Assembly: GCF_902859825.1 (NCBI RefSeq)
Contig: NZ_CADIKB010000009.1
Span: forward strand, 1-64,000
Reading direction: 5' to 3'
Length of the DNA: 64,000 bases
From: Paraburkholderia phenoliruptrix
GTDB lineage: Bacteria > Pseudomonadota > Gammaproteobacteria > Burkholderiales > Burkholderiaceae
The notes under the pieces are model-generated. The model was not told where the DNA came from, did no database searches, and was given only the letters and a program-made list of their open reading frames with translations. Below, piece by piece: positions 38,808 to 48,851 of the stretch (positions are counted from its first letter, which is position 1; each line of letters starts with the position of its first letter). The translations under genes were made by a program, and so were the position numbers.

Positions 38808-38893
38808 GTCCACGAGCAGTCGACAAGCGGGCCGGCGAGTGCACGCCGAAGTCGGTCCCGAACGCTTCGCTGCCACGTTCGTTCTTGCTTCGC

Positions 38894-39631
38894 TCACCTA
38901 ACCACATACCCCCCATCCACCGCCAAACAAACCCCACTCACCATAGAAGCCGCATCGCTCAACAAAAACATCACAACCGAAGCCACTTCCGCAGGCTCTG
39001 CAAAGCGTCCCAGCGGAATGGCCTTCAAAGCAGGCTCCCGCTTCGCGGGGTCGCTCCACGCCTGAACCGCCATGGGCGTCAACGTTACAGTCGGATTCAC
39101 GCTGTTCGCCCGGATTCCGAACGGGCCGAGCTCGATGCACAACGCCCGCGTCACTGCATCGAGCGCGGCTTTCGAAGCCGAATAGCTCAAGTGATCGTCA
39201 AGCGCAACAAGCGCCGCCTGGCTGGAAACATTCACGATACTGCCGGCGCGTTTCGCCTCGATCATTCCTCGCGCGACATGCTTCGCGACCAGCACCGCGC
39301 CCCGCGCGTTCACCGCCATCACGCGGTCGAAACTCGCGGCCGTGGTGTCCACCGCTCGCTCAAGCAACGCAATGCCGGCGCAATTGACCAGACCGTCGAA
39401 AGCACCGAGCGAGAGAAGCGCCTCGTCAATCGCGGCCTCGTCGCTGACGTCGAGCTTCAACGGCTCACAGCCGGTCTCTTCAGCAAGGCGCGCAAGGTCG
39501 TTCGCATTGCGCGCCGCGGCCACGACGTCCGCACCGCAAGCGCACAGCATCTCCACGGTTGCCCGCCCTATTCCGCTCGAAGCGCCCGTCACGAGAATCG
39601 AGCGGCCCGAGAAATCAAAAGTAGCATTCAT
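38894..39631 (-). CDS. DCXR-like short-chain dehydrogenase (L-xylulose/carbonyl reductase type)
   Basis: The 245-residue SDR has LVTGASSGIGRATV, VNCAGIALLERAV, NVSSQAAL and the catalytic SYSASKAALD. Its segment NSVNPTVTLTPMAVQAWSDP followed by IPLGRFAEPAEV is very like mammalian dicarbonyl/L-xylulose reductase. That suggests a ketose-polyol interconversion with NAD(P)H. ATG 39631 overlaps the FGGY kinase stop in an ATGA, so it is translationally coupled as the last gene of the AraC-type polyol cluster. The exact sugar is unknown; L-xylulose, erythrulose or a related ketose are possible. Confidence 0.82.
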   Translation of the reverse strand: MNATFDFSGRSILVTGASSGIGRATVEMLCACGADVVAAARNANDLARLAEETGCEPLKLDVSDEAAIDEALLSLGAFDGLVNCAGIALLERAVDTTAASFDRVMAVNARGAVLVAKHVARGMIEAKRAGSIVNVSSQAALVALDDHLSYSASKAALDAVTRALCIELGPFGIRANSVNPTVTLTPMAVQAWSDPAKREPALKAIPLGRFAEPAEVASVVMFLLSDAASMVSGVCLAVDGGYVVR

Positions 39632-41172
39632 GATGTTTGCAAGCGATGCATGACCGGCTTCAGTGCCGGATACAGGTCCTTATAGATGCCGAACCGCTCG
39701 TCGTAGCGCGCCATGCGCGCGGCGTCGGGCTGCGCTCGTTCGATCAGCGTGATCCATCCGCCTTGCGCCGCCTCGCGCGAAACCAGTCCCACGCCGAGCG
39801 CGGCGAGCAACGCGGCGCCCATCGCCGCTTCCACTTCCTGCTCGATCGTATAGACCGGATAGCCGGCGACGTCGGCAATGATCTGCATCCACAGGTCCGA
39901 ATGCGCGGCGCCACCCACGACAATCAGCTTGTCCTCCAGCGACTGAGCACCCTGCCGCCCCGCCTCGATGTTGTGCTTCAACGCGAAGGACACGCCCTCC
40001 AGCACCGCGCGATACAGATGCGCCCGGGTATGAAAAAGACTCAGCCCGACGAACGCGCCGCTCGCCTTCGCGTCCCACACGGGGCTGCGTTCGCCCATCA
40101 GATACGGCAGAAACATCACGCCATCCGACCCGGCCGGCACTTTGGCCGCGCTTTCTTCAAGCAGGCGATGCGGATCGCCATGCGGCGTGGCGCGTGCGGC
40201 TTCAATCTCCGCCTGGCAGAACTGATCGCGATACCAGGTTACCGAAGCCCCCGCGGTAATCGCCCCGCCGAACACATAGATGTCGCGCTGGCCGTTGAAA
40301 ACGTGAGGCATGCTAATCAACCCGTGACGTGCATCCACGGTCTGATTGATGTAGCCCCAACACATGCTCGTGCCGATCATCGCCACATGCTGGCCGGCGC
40401 GGCTCACGCCGGCGGCGAACGTCGCGACCGCGGCATCCACGCCGCCTGCCACAATCGCCGTGCCTGCTGCGAGACCGAGCTGCTCGGTCCATTGCGAAAG
40501 CAGACCGCCCACCACTTCCGACGATTCCACGAGACGCTCGGGCATCATCGTCGCAGGAATGCCGAGCATATCGAGCGCCTCGTCGGACCAGTCGCGCTTC
40601 GCGATATCGTAGATGCCGCCAATGTTGCCCGCGGAGCTGTGATCCACGGCGATTTCGCCCGTCAACATATAGATCACGTATGCGTTCGGCGGCAGGAAGT
40701 AGCGCGTTTGCGCCCACACCTCCGGCTCGTGATCGCGCAGCCACAGCATCTTCGTGTAGCCGTAATAGCTGTCCACGCCGTTGCCGGTGATCGAGTAAAG
40801 CCGATCGAGATCGACGTTGCCCCGCACCCACTCGACCTGATCGGTCGCGCGCCGGTCCATCCATATCAGACACGGATACAGCGGCCGCATCTCGCTATCG
40901 ACGGGAATGCCGGAACCACCGTACAGGCTGCTCACGCACACGGCCTGGATGGAATCCGCCGCCACGCCCGCCTCCTTCGCCTGTCGCACGCAAGCAGCAA
41001 TGCTTTCGGTGACGGCTTTGAACCATACCGCCGGCCATTGCTCGGCCCACAGCGGCCTCGGCGTATCCGGCTGATAACTCGACGCATGCTGCGCCACGAT
41101 AGCGCCATGCCGGTCGACCAGCAGCGCCTTCGTGCTCTGCGTCCCGATATCCACGCCGATGACGTATTCCAT
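39628..41172 (-). CDS. FGGY-family carbohydrate kinase of the tetritol/pentitol cluster
   Basis: The 514-residue kinase has the FGGY N-domain (VIGVDIGTQSTKALLVD phosphate loop, AVCVSSLYGGSGIPVD, IWMDRRATDQVEW) and the C-domain (GTSMCWGYINQT, MFLPYLMGERSPVWDAKASGAFVGLS, IVVGGAAHSDLWMQIIADV). It would phosphorylate a sugar or polyol with ATP. SLYGGSG in place of the xylulokinase SGQMHG motif argues against ordinary xylulokinase. Context points to a ketose or tetrulose made by the neighbouring dehydrogenases. It lies 57 bp after the dehydrogenase gene and overlaps the SDR gene. Confidence 0.85.
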   Translation of the reverse strand: MEYVIGVDIGTQSTKALLVDRHGAIVAQHASSYQPDTPRPLWAEQWPAVWFKAVTESIAACVRQAKEAGVAADSIQAVCVSSLYGGSGIPVDSEMRPLYPCLIWMDRRATDQVEWVRGNVDLDRLYSITGNGVDSYYGYTKMLWLRDHEPEVWAQTRYFLPPNAYVIYMLTGEIAVDHSSAGNIGGIYDIAKRDWSDEALDMLGIPATMMPERLVESSEVVGGLLSQWTEQLGLAAGTAIVAGGVDAAVATFAAGVSRAGQHVAMIGTSMCWGYINQTVDARHGLISMPHVFNGQRDIYVFGGAITAGASVTWYRDQFCQAEIEAARATPHGDPHRLLEESAAKVPAGSDGVMFLPYLMGERSPVWDAKASGAFVGLSLFHTRAHLYRAVLEGVSFALKHNIEAGRQGAQSLEDKLIVVGGAAHSDLWMQIIADVAGYPVYTIEQEVEAAMGAALLAALGVGLVSREAAQGGWITLIERAQPDAARMARYDERFGIYKDLYPALKPVMHRLQTS

Positions 41173-41229
41173 ACAGTCTCCGTTGTTATGTCACGCCGAT
41201 CCGGTAGAAGCGCAAGATCAGACGCAAAC

Positions 41230-42327
41230 TCACGCGCGCGGCTTCATCAGCACCTTGATCGAATCGAGCGAATTGGCGACCTTGATCGCTTCGTCCCATT
41301 CTTCCAGCGAAAACCCGTGTGTGACAATGCCTTTCGATGTCACGAGTCCGCGCGCGAGCAGATCGATGGCGATCGGATAGCAATAAGGCCCGAGATGCGC
41401 GCCGCGCACATCGAGCTCCTTGCGGTCGCCGATCACGGACCAGTCGAGCGTGGTATCCGCGCCGAACACCGAAAATTCCACGAAACGCCCGAGCTTGCGA
41501 ATCAGGTCCATCCCCTGGTTGACGCCGATCGGCGCGCCGGTCGTTTCAATATAGACATCGCAGCCGTAGCCGTCAGTCAGCGAATGGACGATCGCAAGCG
41601 CGTCGTCCTTCTTCGGGTTGATCGTCACGTCGGCGCCGTACTCGCGGGCGAGCCCAAGGCGCTCTTCCACCAGATCGATCACGACCAGCTTCTTCGGCGT
41701 TTTCAGGTGCGCGACCTGCGTCATCATCAAGCCGAGTGGACCCGCGCCGGCAATCACGACGACGTCGTCCAGCTGCAGATCGCCGCGATTCACGGTGTGA
41801 ATTGCGCACGCGAGCGGTTCAATGATAGCGGCGTCTTCAAGAGAGATGCCATCCGGGATCTTGTGGACGATCGCGGTCGGCGGAATGCGCATGTACTCGG
41901 CCATGCCGCCGTCCGCGACTTCCCGTTGAAAGCCAAAGATGTTGTGCACCTCGCACATCCAGTATTGGCCCGACTTGCAATAGCGGCATTTGCCGCACGG
42001 CACGATCTGCTCCGCAATCACGCGGTCGCCCATCTTCACGCCGAAATGCTCGGCTGCGCCTTCACCCAGCTCCGCTACGTAGCCGAAGAACTCGTGCCCC
42101 GGAATCACCGGCGCTTTGACCCACGGACTCGGGCCGCCCCAAAACATTTTTGCGCCCGAATGGCATTTGCAATCGCTCGCGCAGATTCCGCAAGCCGCAA
42201 TGCGGATTACCAGTTCGTGCGCTCGCGGGCGCGGCCGCGTGACCTGTTCGACGCGGTAATCTTTCGGCGCGTGGCAGACAATCGCCGTCATGTTCTGCTT
42301 GTCGGATGGTGTGAATGGATTCGTCAT
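41230..42327 (-). CDS. Zinc-dependent alcohol dehydrogenase, erythritol/L-threitol dehydrogenase-like
   Basis: The 365-residue MDR enzyme has catalytic-zinc residues in CGICASDCKCHSG and PGHEFFGYV, four structural-zinc cysteines in CGKCRYCKSGQYWMC, and the NAD-binding VIAGAGPLGLMMTQVAH. From memory it resembles the mycobacterial erythritol/L-threitol dehydrogenase EltD along its length. Shared features are VCHAPKDYR near the start, ASDxKC then FWG, GDRVIAEQIVPC, and LRKLGRFVEFSVFGAD followed by LDWSVIGDRKELDV. ATG 42327 has AGGAT upstream; ATG 42291 is an alternative. Likely role: polyol to ketose with NAD. Confidence 0.82.
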   Translation of the reverse strand: MTNPFTPSDKQNMTAIVCHAPKDYRVEQVTRPRPRAHELVIRIAACGICASDCKCHSGAKMFWGGPSPWVKAPVIPGHEFFGYVAELGEGAAEHFGVKMGDRVIAEQIVPCGKCRYCKSGQYWMCEVHNIFGFQREVADGGMAEYMRIPPTAIVHKIPDGISLEDAAIIEPLACAIHTVNRGDLQLDDVVVIAGAGPLGLMMTQVAHLKTPKKLVVIDLVEERLGLAREYGADVTINPKKDDALAIVHSLTDGYGCDVYIETTGAPIGVNQGMDLIRKLGRFVEFSVFGADTTLDWSVIGDRKELDVRGAHLGPYCYPIAIDLLARGLVTSKGIVTHGFSLEEWDEAIKVANSLDSIKVLMKPRA

Positions 42328-42367
42328 TGCATATCCTGCCAGGTGGAAATCGATGAAAAAGAGAGCG

Positions 42368-43375
42368 TCACTTTCTGCGGTCGCGGCTGATATAGATCGC
42401 AAGCAGAATGATTCCGCCCTTGATCACGTTCTGCACATACGGATTCACGCCGACCATGTTCAATCCGTTGTTCAGCACGCCGAGCAGCAGCGCGCCGATC
42501 AAGGTGCCGATAATCGAACCGCGCCCGCCGGAGATCGACGTGCCGCCCATCACCACGGCGGCGATGGCGTCGAGTTCGAAGCCCACGCCCGCGTTCGGCT
42601 GGCCGCTCATCAAACGCGCGGTCAATACGATCGCGGCAAACGAAGACGTGAGCCCCGCTATCGTGTAGACGATCAGCTTCACGCGCGCGACGCGCACGCC
42701 CGATAGCCGCGTCGCCTGTTCGTTGCCGCCGATCGCATACACGTAGCGGCCAAACGGCATGCGTTCGAGCAGCACCCATGCGATCACATAGATCACGGCC
42801 ATGATCACCACGGGCGCCTGAATGCCGAGAATCTTGCCGCTGCCGAAAAAGCTGACCCAGTCGGGCAAGCCGTCAATCGGATAGCCGCCGGTATAGATAA
42901 GCGCGAGGCCGCGCGCGATGCCCATCGTCGCGAGCGTGACGATGATCGGCGGCATGCCGGCGAACGCGACGAAGAACCCATTGGCCGCGCCGAAACCGAG
43001 GCCCACTGCAACGCCGATTGCCAACGCAGCGAGCGCATTCATGCCGGCCACCATCAGCCCGGCGGCGAGCGTGCCCGACAGCGCCATCACCGAGCCGACC
43101 GAGAGGTCGATGCCGCCCGTCAGAATCACGCAGGTCATGCCGACCGCGATGATCGCGTTGATCGATACCTGACGCAGCACGTTTTCGATGTTCGCCGCTG
43201 AGAGAAAGCTGTCGCTCGCGAACACCATCACGATGCACACCACGACCAGGCCGATGAACGGGTAGAACAATGTCGAGCGCTTCAACGCGGCCCACGTGAA
43301 GCGAACCGGCGCGCCCGGCGTATTGCTGCTCACGCTCGAGGTTTTCGGCGACGAAGAGGAATTAGGCGTGTTCAT
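42368..43375 (-). CDS. Sugar/polyol ABC transporter permease (RbsC-like)
   Basis: The 335-residue inner-membrane protein has about ten hydrophobic helices and the RbsC/AraH signatures [46 protein letters not shown] and [19 protein letters not shown]. It also has [23 protein letters not shown]. It forms the channel with the downstream-encoded ATPase partner and the periplasmic binding protein. ATG 43375 lies inside the end of the ATPase gene (14-bp overlap). The N-terminal 25 residues are Ser/Pro-rich and cytoplasmic. Confidence 0.92.
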   Translation of the reverse strand: MNTPNSSSSPKTSSVSSNTPGAPVRFTWAALKRSTLFYPFIGLVVVCIVMVFASDSFLSAANIENVLRQVSINAIIAVGMTCVILTGGIDLSVGSVMALSGTLAAGLMVAGMNALAALAIGVAVGLGFGAANGFFVAFAGMPPIIVTLATMGIARGLALIYTGGYPIDGLPDWVSFFGSGKILGIQAPVVIMAVIYVIAWVLLERMPFGRYVYAIGGNEQATRLSGVRVARVKLIVYTIAGLTSSFAAIVLTARLMSGQPNAGVGFELDAIAAVVMGGTSISGGRGSIIGTLIGALLLGVLNNGLNMVGVNPYVQNVIKGGIILLAIYISRDRRK

Positions 43376-44882
43376 GCAGGGCTCCACGAGTGCCGGCGGT
43401 TGCATAAGTCATGACGGCGTTCGAGTCGATCTCATCGCCTTCGAGCAGCGCCTCGATACGGCCTTGCCGGAATACGGCGACGCGATCGCACATGCCGACA
43501 ATCTCCGGCAGTTCCGACGAAATCATGATGATCGAATAGCCGCGTGCGGTGAGTTCGCGCATCAGCAGATAGATTTCCGCCTTCGCGCCGACGTCGATGC
43601 CGCGCGTCGGTTCGTCGAAGATCAGAATGTTGGTGTGATGGTTCAGCCAGCGCGCGATCACCACCTTCTGCTGGTTGCCGCCCGACAGCGTGGCCACTTC
43701 TGTGTGCATGGTCGGCGCCTTCACGCCCACGCGCTTCATGATGTCGGCGGTGGCGCGCGCTTCGCTGCGCTGATCGATGAAGAAGCGCAGCGACCGATAC
43801 TTGCCGAGGTTATTGATCGAAATGTTCTGCTTGATCGAGAAGTCCGTAATGAGCCCTTCCGTCTTGCGGCTTTCGGGAAGAATGCCCACGCCCGCGCGCA
43901 ATGCATCGGCGGGATCGGACAATTTCGCGGCCTCGCCGTTGATGCGAATCTCCTTCGCATGAGCCGGGTCCGCGCCGATCACGGCGAGCGCGGTCTCGGT
44001 GCGGCCCGAGCCGACGAGTCCCGCGAAGCCCAGAATCTCGCCTTCGCGCAGCGTGAATTGCAGCACGGGGCCGTCTTTCAGCAACTGCAGCTTCCGCACG
44101 TCGAGCACGATTTTCGCGTCGGCGGAGAGCGGCGGCTTCGGGGGAAAGCTGCTTTCGATGCGGCGCCCCACCATCATCTCGACAAGACGGTTCACATCGG
44201 ACTGCGCGACCTCCGTCATGCCGACATACTGACCATCGCGCAGCACCGTAATGCGGTCGCACACCTCGAAGATTTCTTCCAGATGATGCGAGATGAAAAT
44301 CATCGCGACGCCCTGCTTTTTCAGGTCGCGCATGATCGCAAACAGGTGCTCGGCTTCGGCGGGCGTGAGCGTCGCGGTGGGTTCATCGAGAATCAGAATG
44401 CGCGCTTCGAGCGAGAGCGCCTTACCGATTTCCACAAACTGCTGCTGGGCAACCGACAGTTCGCGAATCGGCACGGACAGATCGATCGACACGCCGAGCC
44501 GCGCGAAAATGTCCGCCGCCGCGCGCCGCATCTTGCCGCGTTCGAGGAGGCCCAGACCGGTCCTCATCTCGCGGCCGAGAAAGATGTTCTCCACCGCATT
44601 CAGATACGGGATCAGACTGAACTCCTGAAACACAATGCCGACGCCCGCCGCCACCGCGTCGTGGTAGTTCGCGAAGTGACGCGGCTCGCCTTCTATCGTG
44701 ATCGTGCCTTCGTCGGGCTGATAGATGCCGCACAGGATCTTCATCAGCGTCGACTTGCCCGCGCCGTTTTCGCCAAGCAGCGCGTGAATCTCGCCGCGTG
44801 CAATCTCCAGGTGAATGCCCTGCAGCGCCTTCACGCCGGGAAAACTTTTGCTGATGTTCTCGAGCTTGAGTATCGTGTCCAT
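43362..44882 (-). CDS. Sugar/polyol ABC transporter ATPase (RbsA-like, two ABC domains)
   Basis: The 506-residue protein is a tandem ATPase of the CUT2 class. Domain one (about 1-240) has the Walker [10 protein letters not shown], a signature [15 protein letters not shown] and [10 protein letters not shown]. Domain two (about 250-500) has a degenerate Walker A ([12 protein letters not shown]), signature [15 protein letters not shown] and [15 protein letters not shown] degenerate second Walker A is normal for this class. It lies 76 bp after the binding-protein gene; an 8-bp-stem hairpin (44895-44919) sits in that gap. Role: energises uptake of the cluster's substrate. Confidence 0.93.
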   Translation of the reverse strand: MDTILKLENISKSFPGVKALQGIHLEIARGEIHALLGENGAGKSTLMKILCGIYQPDEGTITIEGEPRHFANYHDAVAAGVGIVFQEFSLIPYLNAVENIFLGREMRTGLGLLERGKMRRAAADIFARLGVSIDLSVPIRELSVAQQQFVEIGKALSLEARILILDEPTATLTPAEAEHLFAIMRDLKKQGVAMIFISHHLEEIFEVCDRITVLRDGQYVGMTEVAQSDVNRLVEMMVGRRIESSFPPKPPLSADAKIVLDVRKLQLLKDGPVLQFTLREGEILGFAGLVGSGRTETALAVIGADPAHAKEIRINGEAAKLSDPADALRAGVGILPESRKTEGLITDFSIKQNISINNLGKYRSLRFFIDQRSEARATADIMKRVGVKAPTMHTEVATLSGGNQQKVVIARWLNHHTNILIFDEPTRGIDVGAKAEIYLLMRELTARGYSIIMISSELPEIVGMCDRVAVFRQGRIEALLEGDEIDSNAVMTYATAGTRGALHEHA

Positions 44883-44894
44883 CGGTGCTCCATT

Positions 44895-44919
44895 GCTGCC
44901 CGCCGCCCTGTCGGGCAGC
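44895..44919 (-). other. Intergenic stem-loop after the Rbs-type binding-protein gene
   Basis: An 8-bp perfect stem (GCTGCCCG / CGGGCAGC) with a 9-base loop lies between the binding-protein gene and the ATPase gene. There is no T run, so partial termination or mRNA 3'-end protection is more likely than a full stop. Confidence 0.5.
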
Positions 44920-44958
44920 CATGTCTTCCGCGCGCGGCGGCGACGGCGGGCATTCGGC

Positions 44959-45912
44959 TTACCAGCTGAAACCCTTCGCGTTGCTGCGGTCGATCATCTT
45001 CACATCGACGGGAATGGCTTTCGGCACATTGGCGCCCCATTTCTTCGCGTACGCGATGCCGAGCGCAATGCGCACCTGGTCGGCGGGAAACTGCGCGGAC
45101 GTTTCGACGAACTTCGAATTCGGCTTCTGGATCGCGGCAATCGCTTCCGGCGCGCCGTCGACGCTCGTCAGCTTGATGTCCTTGCCCGAAGACTCGATCG
45201 CGGACAGCGCGCCCATCGACCCGCCGTCGTTCACGCTGAAGATGCCCTTCAGGTTCGGATGCGCCTGGATCATGTTCTCGGTGACGGAGAGCGCGGTCGC
45301 ACGCTCCTGCTTGCCGTTTTGCGTATCCACGAGCTTCACGCCCGGCGCCTTGGCGAGCGCCGCCTTGCAGCCGCGCACGCGCTCCAGAATCGGCACGACC
45401 GGAATGCCGTCGAGAATCGCCACTTCGCCGCTGCCGCCAATCGACTTCGCGAGGTACTCGCAGGCCATCTGTCCCGCGTCGAAGTTCTTCGAGCCGACGA
45501 ACGAGTCGACCGGACCGTTCGCGTTCGCATCCACCGCGACCACGACGACGCCCGCTTTTTTCGCCGACGTCACCGCGGATTGAATGCCCGTCGAGTCGGT
45601 CGGATTCACGAGCAGAATGTCGATCTTCTTCTGCAGCATGTCCTCCACGTCGCTCACCTGCTTGCTCACGTCGTGATGGGCGTCGGTCACGACAACCGTT
45701 GCACCCGTCGATGCAGCGGCCTCGTTCAACGCCTTCTGCATGGTCACGAAATACGGGTTGTTCAGTTCCTGGAAGGTCATGCCGATCTTCAGCGGCGCCG
45801 CCTGTGCGGCGGGTGCGGCGATGCATGAAAGACTCAATGCGAGGCTCGCAAAGAGAAGGCGGCTGCGCGCGAATGGAGTCGACGAGGCCTGTTTCAGGGT
45901 GGTTTGCGTCAT
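44959..45912 (-). CDS. Periplasmic sugar/polyol-binding protein (RbsB-like)
   Basis: The 317-residue precursor has a signal peptide ([20 protein letters not shown], cut after AQA near residue 38). The type I periplasmic-binding fold follows: [84 protein letters not shown] and [17 protein letters not shown]. It would deliver the polyol to the RbsC/RbsA-like pair. GGAGACAACC precedes ATG 45912. It lies 124 bp after the AraC gene; a 14-bp palindrome (GCAAGGCGCCTTGC, 45991-46004) lies in that gap. Confidence 0.92.
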   Translation of the reverse strand: MTQTTLKQASSTPFARSRLLFASLALSLSCIAAPAAQAAPLKIGMTFQELNNPYFVTMQKALNEAAASTGATVVVTDAHHDVSKQVSDVEDMLQKKIDILLVNPTDSTGIQSAVTSAKKAGVVVVAVDANANGPVDSFVGSKNFDAGQMACEYLAKSIGGSGEVAILDGIPVVPILERVRGCKAALAKAPGVKLVDTQNGKQERATALSVTENMIQAHPNLKGIFSVNDGGSMGALSAIESSGKDIKLTSVDGAPEAIAAIQKPNSKFVETSAQFPADQVRIALGIAYAKKWGANVPKAIPVDVKMIDRSNAKGFSW

Positions 45913-45990
45913 GGTTGTCTCCGTTTTTGAAGTGAGCACGTCCGTCACGCTGTCGTCGGACAGCGCGATACGTGTTGGTACGCGGGTCAT

Positions 45991-46004
45991 GCAAGGCGCC
46001 TTGC
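45991..46004. promoter_or_regulatory. 14-bp palindrome between araC-type gene and binding-protein gene
   Basis: GCAAGGCGCCTTGC is a perfect palindrome about 80 bp before the binding-protein start. It could be an operator or the stem of a small hairpin; no further copy was noticed. Confidence 0.3.
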
Positions 46005-46036
46005 CGGAAACGGCGCGGCGGTGGATCAAGCGGGCG

Positions 46037-47020
46037 CTACGTTGGCGGATAGGCGGCCGCCGCAGCAGCACGCGGCAAACCGGGCGCGACCACGATCGGG
46101 GGCGCGTCGTCGATACCCTTGCCGCGCGCGGCGGCTTCTTCCGACGCATCGCGGCTCGCGTCGTTCAGTTGCTGATAGCGGCGAAACTTCGAAGGCGCCA
46201 TGCCCTTCGCCGCGAGAAACTGCCGGTTGAAGTTCGACAGGTTGTTAAAGCCTGCCTTGAAACAGATATCCGTCACGCTCAGTTCACTATCGGTCAGCAA
46301 CTGACACGCGAGATTGATGCGCATGCGGTTCACGTACTGCACAAACGGCAAGCCCGTATGGCGGCGGAAATAGCGCGAAAACGCGCTCACGCTCTGGCCA
46401 GCCAGTTGCGCGAGATCCGATTCGCGCAGCTCGTTCGCGAGGTTTTTGCCGATATACGAAAGCACATGATTGATGCGCGTCGACGCGAAGCCCGTCGGGT
46501 CCGCCTGATAAGCGGGGCTCGCGAGCGTCTCGCGGTCGTCGGCGTTCATCAGGATTTCAAGCATCGACATGAACAGCACCAGACGACGCAGCCCGCGCGC
46601 CGCGAGCAATTCGAGGAAGAGCGGCTGGATGGCAGCGCTCGTGCGCGCGCCGAACGACACGCCGCGGCGCGAATCGGCGAGCAGCGCCTCGACCTGACGC
46701 CATTCCGGAAAGCTCTCGAGACAGCTCGACACGAATTCCTGGCCGAACTGCACGACGAGATTGCGCTGCGCAATGCTCTCGCCTTCGGGCACGTCGCTCA
46801 CCCAGTTATGCGGCAGGTTTGGGCCCATCAACACGAGATTGCCCGGCGCGAAGCTGCTGATGTGATCGCCGACGAACATCTTGCCCGTCGTCGCCACGAT
46901 CAGATGGATTTCGTATTCCGGATGAAAATGCCAGCGTACCGTGCGGTACGGATAGCCGTGCGACCACACCTTGAACGACTCGTCGCGGCGTACTTCCACA
47001 ATCTCGAGATCGGGTTGCAC
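46037..47020 (-). CDS. AraC-family regulator of the tetritol/pentitol cluster
   Basis: The 327-residue protein has an N-terminal cupin-type effector domain (HFHPEYEIHLIVATTGKMFVGDH and FAPGNLVLMGPNLPHNW). Two C-terminal helix-turn-helix motifs (about 195-285) follow: ESDLAQLAGQSVSAFSRYFRRHTG and VTDICFKAGFNNLSNFNRQFLAAKGMAPSKFR. A 40-residue Ala-rich tail follows. The start codon is GTG 47020, with TGGAGG as an excellent ribosome-binding site. It is the first of seven co-directional genes, so it probably controls the transport and catabolic genes downstream. Confidence 0.88.
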   Translation of the reverse strand: MQPDLEIVEVRRDESFKVWSHGYPYRTVRWHFHPEYEIHLIVATTGKMFVGDHISSFAPGNLVLMGPNLPHNWVSDVPEGESIAQRNLVVQFGQEFVSSCLESFPEWRQVEALLADSRRGVSFGARTSAAIQPLFLELLAARGLRRLVLFMSMLEILMNADDRETLASPAYQADPTGFASTRINHVLSYIGKNLANELRESDLAQLAGQSVSAFSRYFRRHTGLPFVQYVNRMRINLACQLLTDSELSVTDICFKAGFNNLSNFNRQFLAAKGMAPSKFRRYQQLNDASRDASEEAAARGKGIDDAPPIVVAPGLPRAAAAAAYPPT

Positions 47021-47406
47021 TGTCTGCCTCCATGATGCGGCGCGGGAGAGCGGCCGCTCGTCTTCGTCTTGTAGAGCGAAAAGTAGCCTTCAAACGCGCC
47101 GGCCACCACTAAAAATGAGACCGCGGACCGATACTTTTTTGCATTCGGGTAAGTCCTGGCGCGTGGGAGGTCAAGAATGATGCAATGCAAAAGGCCCGAT
47201 AAAGCGCGCTCCACCGCGTCCCTTCACGCGCTCAACCAAGCGCGGCGGACCCTGCCCGCCGCGCCGCGCCACGAAAACAGCGCGTCCTCGCCTTGACTTT
47301 CGTTTCAGCGGGTACGATCATTCGCTCACATACAGAGCAAATGCTCTATCGACCCATAAATGCGCGCGACAAGCCGCGCAGCAGCTGAGACAGATGGAGA
47401 CGCACA
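47021..47406. other. Divergent control region between araC-type gene and dalD
   Basis: No gene is seen in these 386 bp. The dalD promoter/operator block occupies 47293-47346. The promoter of the minus-strand AraC gene should lie in 47030-47250, but no convincing consensus pair was found. Confidence 0.5.
47293..47346 (+). promoter_or_regulatory. dalD promoter with shared polyol operator
   Basis: TTGACT (47293-47298), a 17-bp spacer and GATCAT (47316-47321) form a sigma-70-type promoter. From the -10 onward, bases 47315-47343 match 26 of 29 bases of the block before the polyol dehydrogenase gene (57737-57765, minus strand). A perfect 12-base palindrome GAGCAAATGCTC (47335-47346) lies just past the expected start of transcription. 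The operator is probably bound by the SorC-family protein encoded at 50525. Confidence 0.75.
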
Positions 47407-48819
47407 ATGAGCAGCGAGCAAGGCAGCGGCGCGGCCGCACAGGTGATTCTGCATATCGGCGCGGGATCGTTTCATCGCGCGCATCAGGCGTGGTATCTCC
47501 ACAAGCTGAATGAAGCGAGGCGGCCGGACGAGCCGCGCTGGTCGCTCACCGTCGGCAATATTCGCAGCGACATGAACGCGGTGCTCGAAGCACTGGCTGC
47601 GCAAAACGGCGTCTATACGCTCGAGACGGTTACGCCACAGGGCGAGCGCGCATACGAGACGATCCGCTCAATTGAACGCGTCCTACCTTGGACCGAAAGC
47701 CTCGATGCGCTGATCGAAGCCGGCGCCGATCCGGCTTGCAAGATCATTTCGTTCACGGTGACGGAAGGCGGCTACTACCTTGACGAACACGATCGACTGG
47801 ACACCGCTAATCCCGATCTTTCGACCGACCTCCAGGGCGGACACACCACGATCTACGGCGCGCTGGCGGCGATTCTCGACGCGCGCATGAAAGCCGGCGC
47901 CGGTCCCGTCACGCTGCAGACCTGCGACAACCTCCGGCGCAACGGCGAGCGTTTTCATGCGGGCATGAGCGCGTTTCTCGAACTGCGCGGCGCGGGCGAA
48001 CTCGCACGATGGTTCGACGACAACACGGCGTGTCCGAGTTCGATGGTCGACCGCATCACGCCGCGCCCGACGCCGGACGTGCGCGAGCGCGTGAAGGCCG
48101 CGACGGGGGTCGACGACGCCTGCCCCGTGATGGGCGAAGCGTTTATCCAGTGGGTGATCGAGGAGCGCTTCATCGCGGGCCGGCCGGCGTGGGAGAAGGT
48201 CGGCGCGGAACTGGTCGATTCGGTTCTGCCCTACGAAGAAGCGAAGATCCGCATTCTGAACGCGACGCACAGCTGTATTGCGTGGGCCGGCACGCTCGTC
48301 GGTCTGAATTACATTCACGAAGGCACGCACGACGCGGACATCCGCCAGTTCGCTTTCGACTACGTGACCGAAGACGTGATTCCGTGTCTCACGCCGAGCC
48401 CGCTCGACCTCGAACGCTATCGCGACGTCGTGCTGGAACGCTTCGGCAATCCTTATATCCAGGACACGAACCAGCGGGTTGCGGCTGACGGCTTTTCGAA
48501 ACTGCCCGGCTTCATTGCGCCGACGCTCGCCGAATGCTTCGAGCGCGGCGTCACCCCGGCGGCGACCGCGATGCTGCCCGCGCTGTTCTTCCGTTTCCTC
48601 GAACGCTGGCAGGCGGGCACGCTGCCCTACACCTACCAGGACGGCGTGATGGACGAGCGCGTCGCGCGAGGTTTCTTCGCGGCGCCCGATCCGTTGCAGG
48701 CGTTTGCGGCGGACCGGCTGCTGTGGGGCAGCATGGCAGGCACGCAGGAGCTCGAGTCCGCGTTGGCCGGCGCGTTGGCGCGCGTCGACGTGTGGCTTGC
48801 GAAACGCGGGCAGGTGTAA
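47407..48819 (+). CDS. dalD: D-arabinitol 4-dehydrogenase
   Basis: DalD oxidises D-arabitol to D-xylulose with NAD. It belongs to the long-chain mannitol dehydrogenase family, and relatives also oxidise mannitol. The 470-residue protein has LHIGAGSFHRAHQAWYLHKL for NAD binding, FTVTEGGYYLD, MVDRITPRPTPDVRERV and the catalytic KIRILNATHSCIAWAG (Lys, Asn, His). From memory it is close to Klebsiella DalD. GGAGACGCACA precedes the ATG. xylB follows 127 bp later, with a long perfect hairpin between them. Confidence 0.9.
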   Translation: MSSEQGSGAAAQVILHIGAGSFHRAHQAWYLHKLNEARRPDEPRWSLTVGNIRSDMNAVLEALAAQNGVYTLETVTPQGERAYETIRSIERVLPWTESLDALIEAGADPACKIISFTVTEGGYYLDEHDRLDTANPDLSTDLQGGHTTIYGALAAILDARMKAGAGPVTLQTCDNLRRNGERFHAGMSAFLELRGAGELARWFDDNTACPSSMVDRITPRPTPDVRERVKAATGVDDACPVMGEAFIQWVIEERFIAGRPAWEKVGAELVDSVLPYEEAKIRILNATHSCIAWAGTLVGLNYIHEGTHDADIRQFAFDYVTEDVIPCLTPSPLDLERYRDVVLERFGNPYIQDTNQRVAADGFSKLPGFIAPTLAECFERGVTPAATAMLPALFFRFLERWQAGTLPYTYQDGVMDERVARGFFAAPDPLQAFAADRLLWGSMAGTQELESALAGALARVDVWLAKRGQV

Positions 48820-48851
48820 CGCAGCACGGCATCTTCATGGCCAGTTCACGG

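Noticed and set aside
39637..42390. A 917-codon open frame on the plus strand opposite the kinase and dehydrogenase genes
   Set aside because: It is rich in Arg/His, has no recognisable domain, and lies exactly antisense to two genes with clear family motifs. Long antisense frames are expected in GC-rich DNA.
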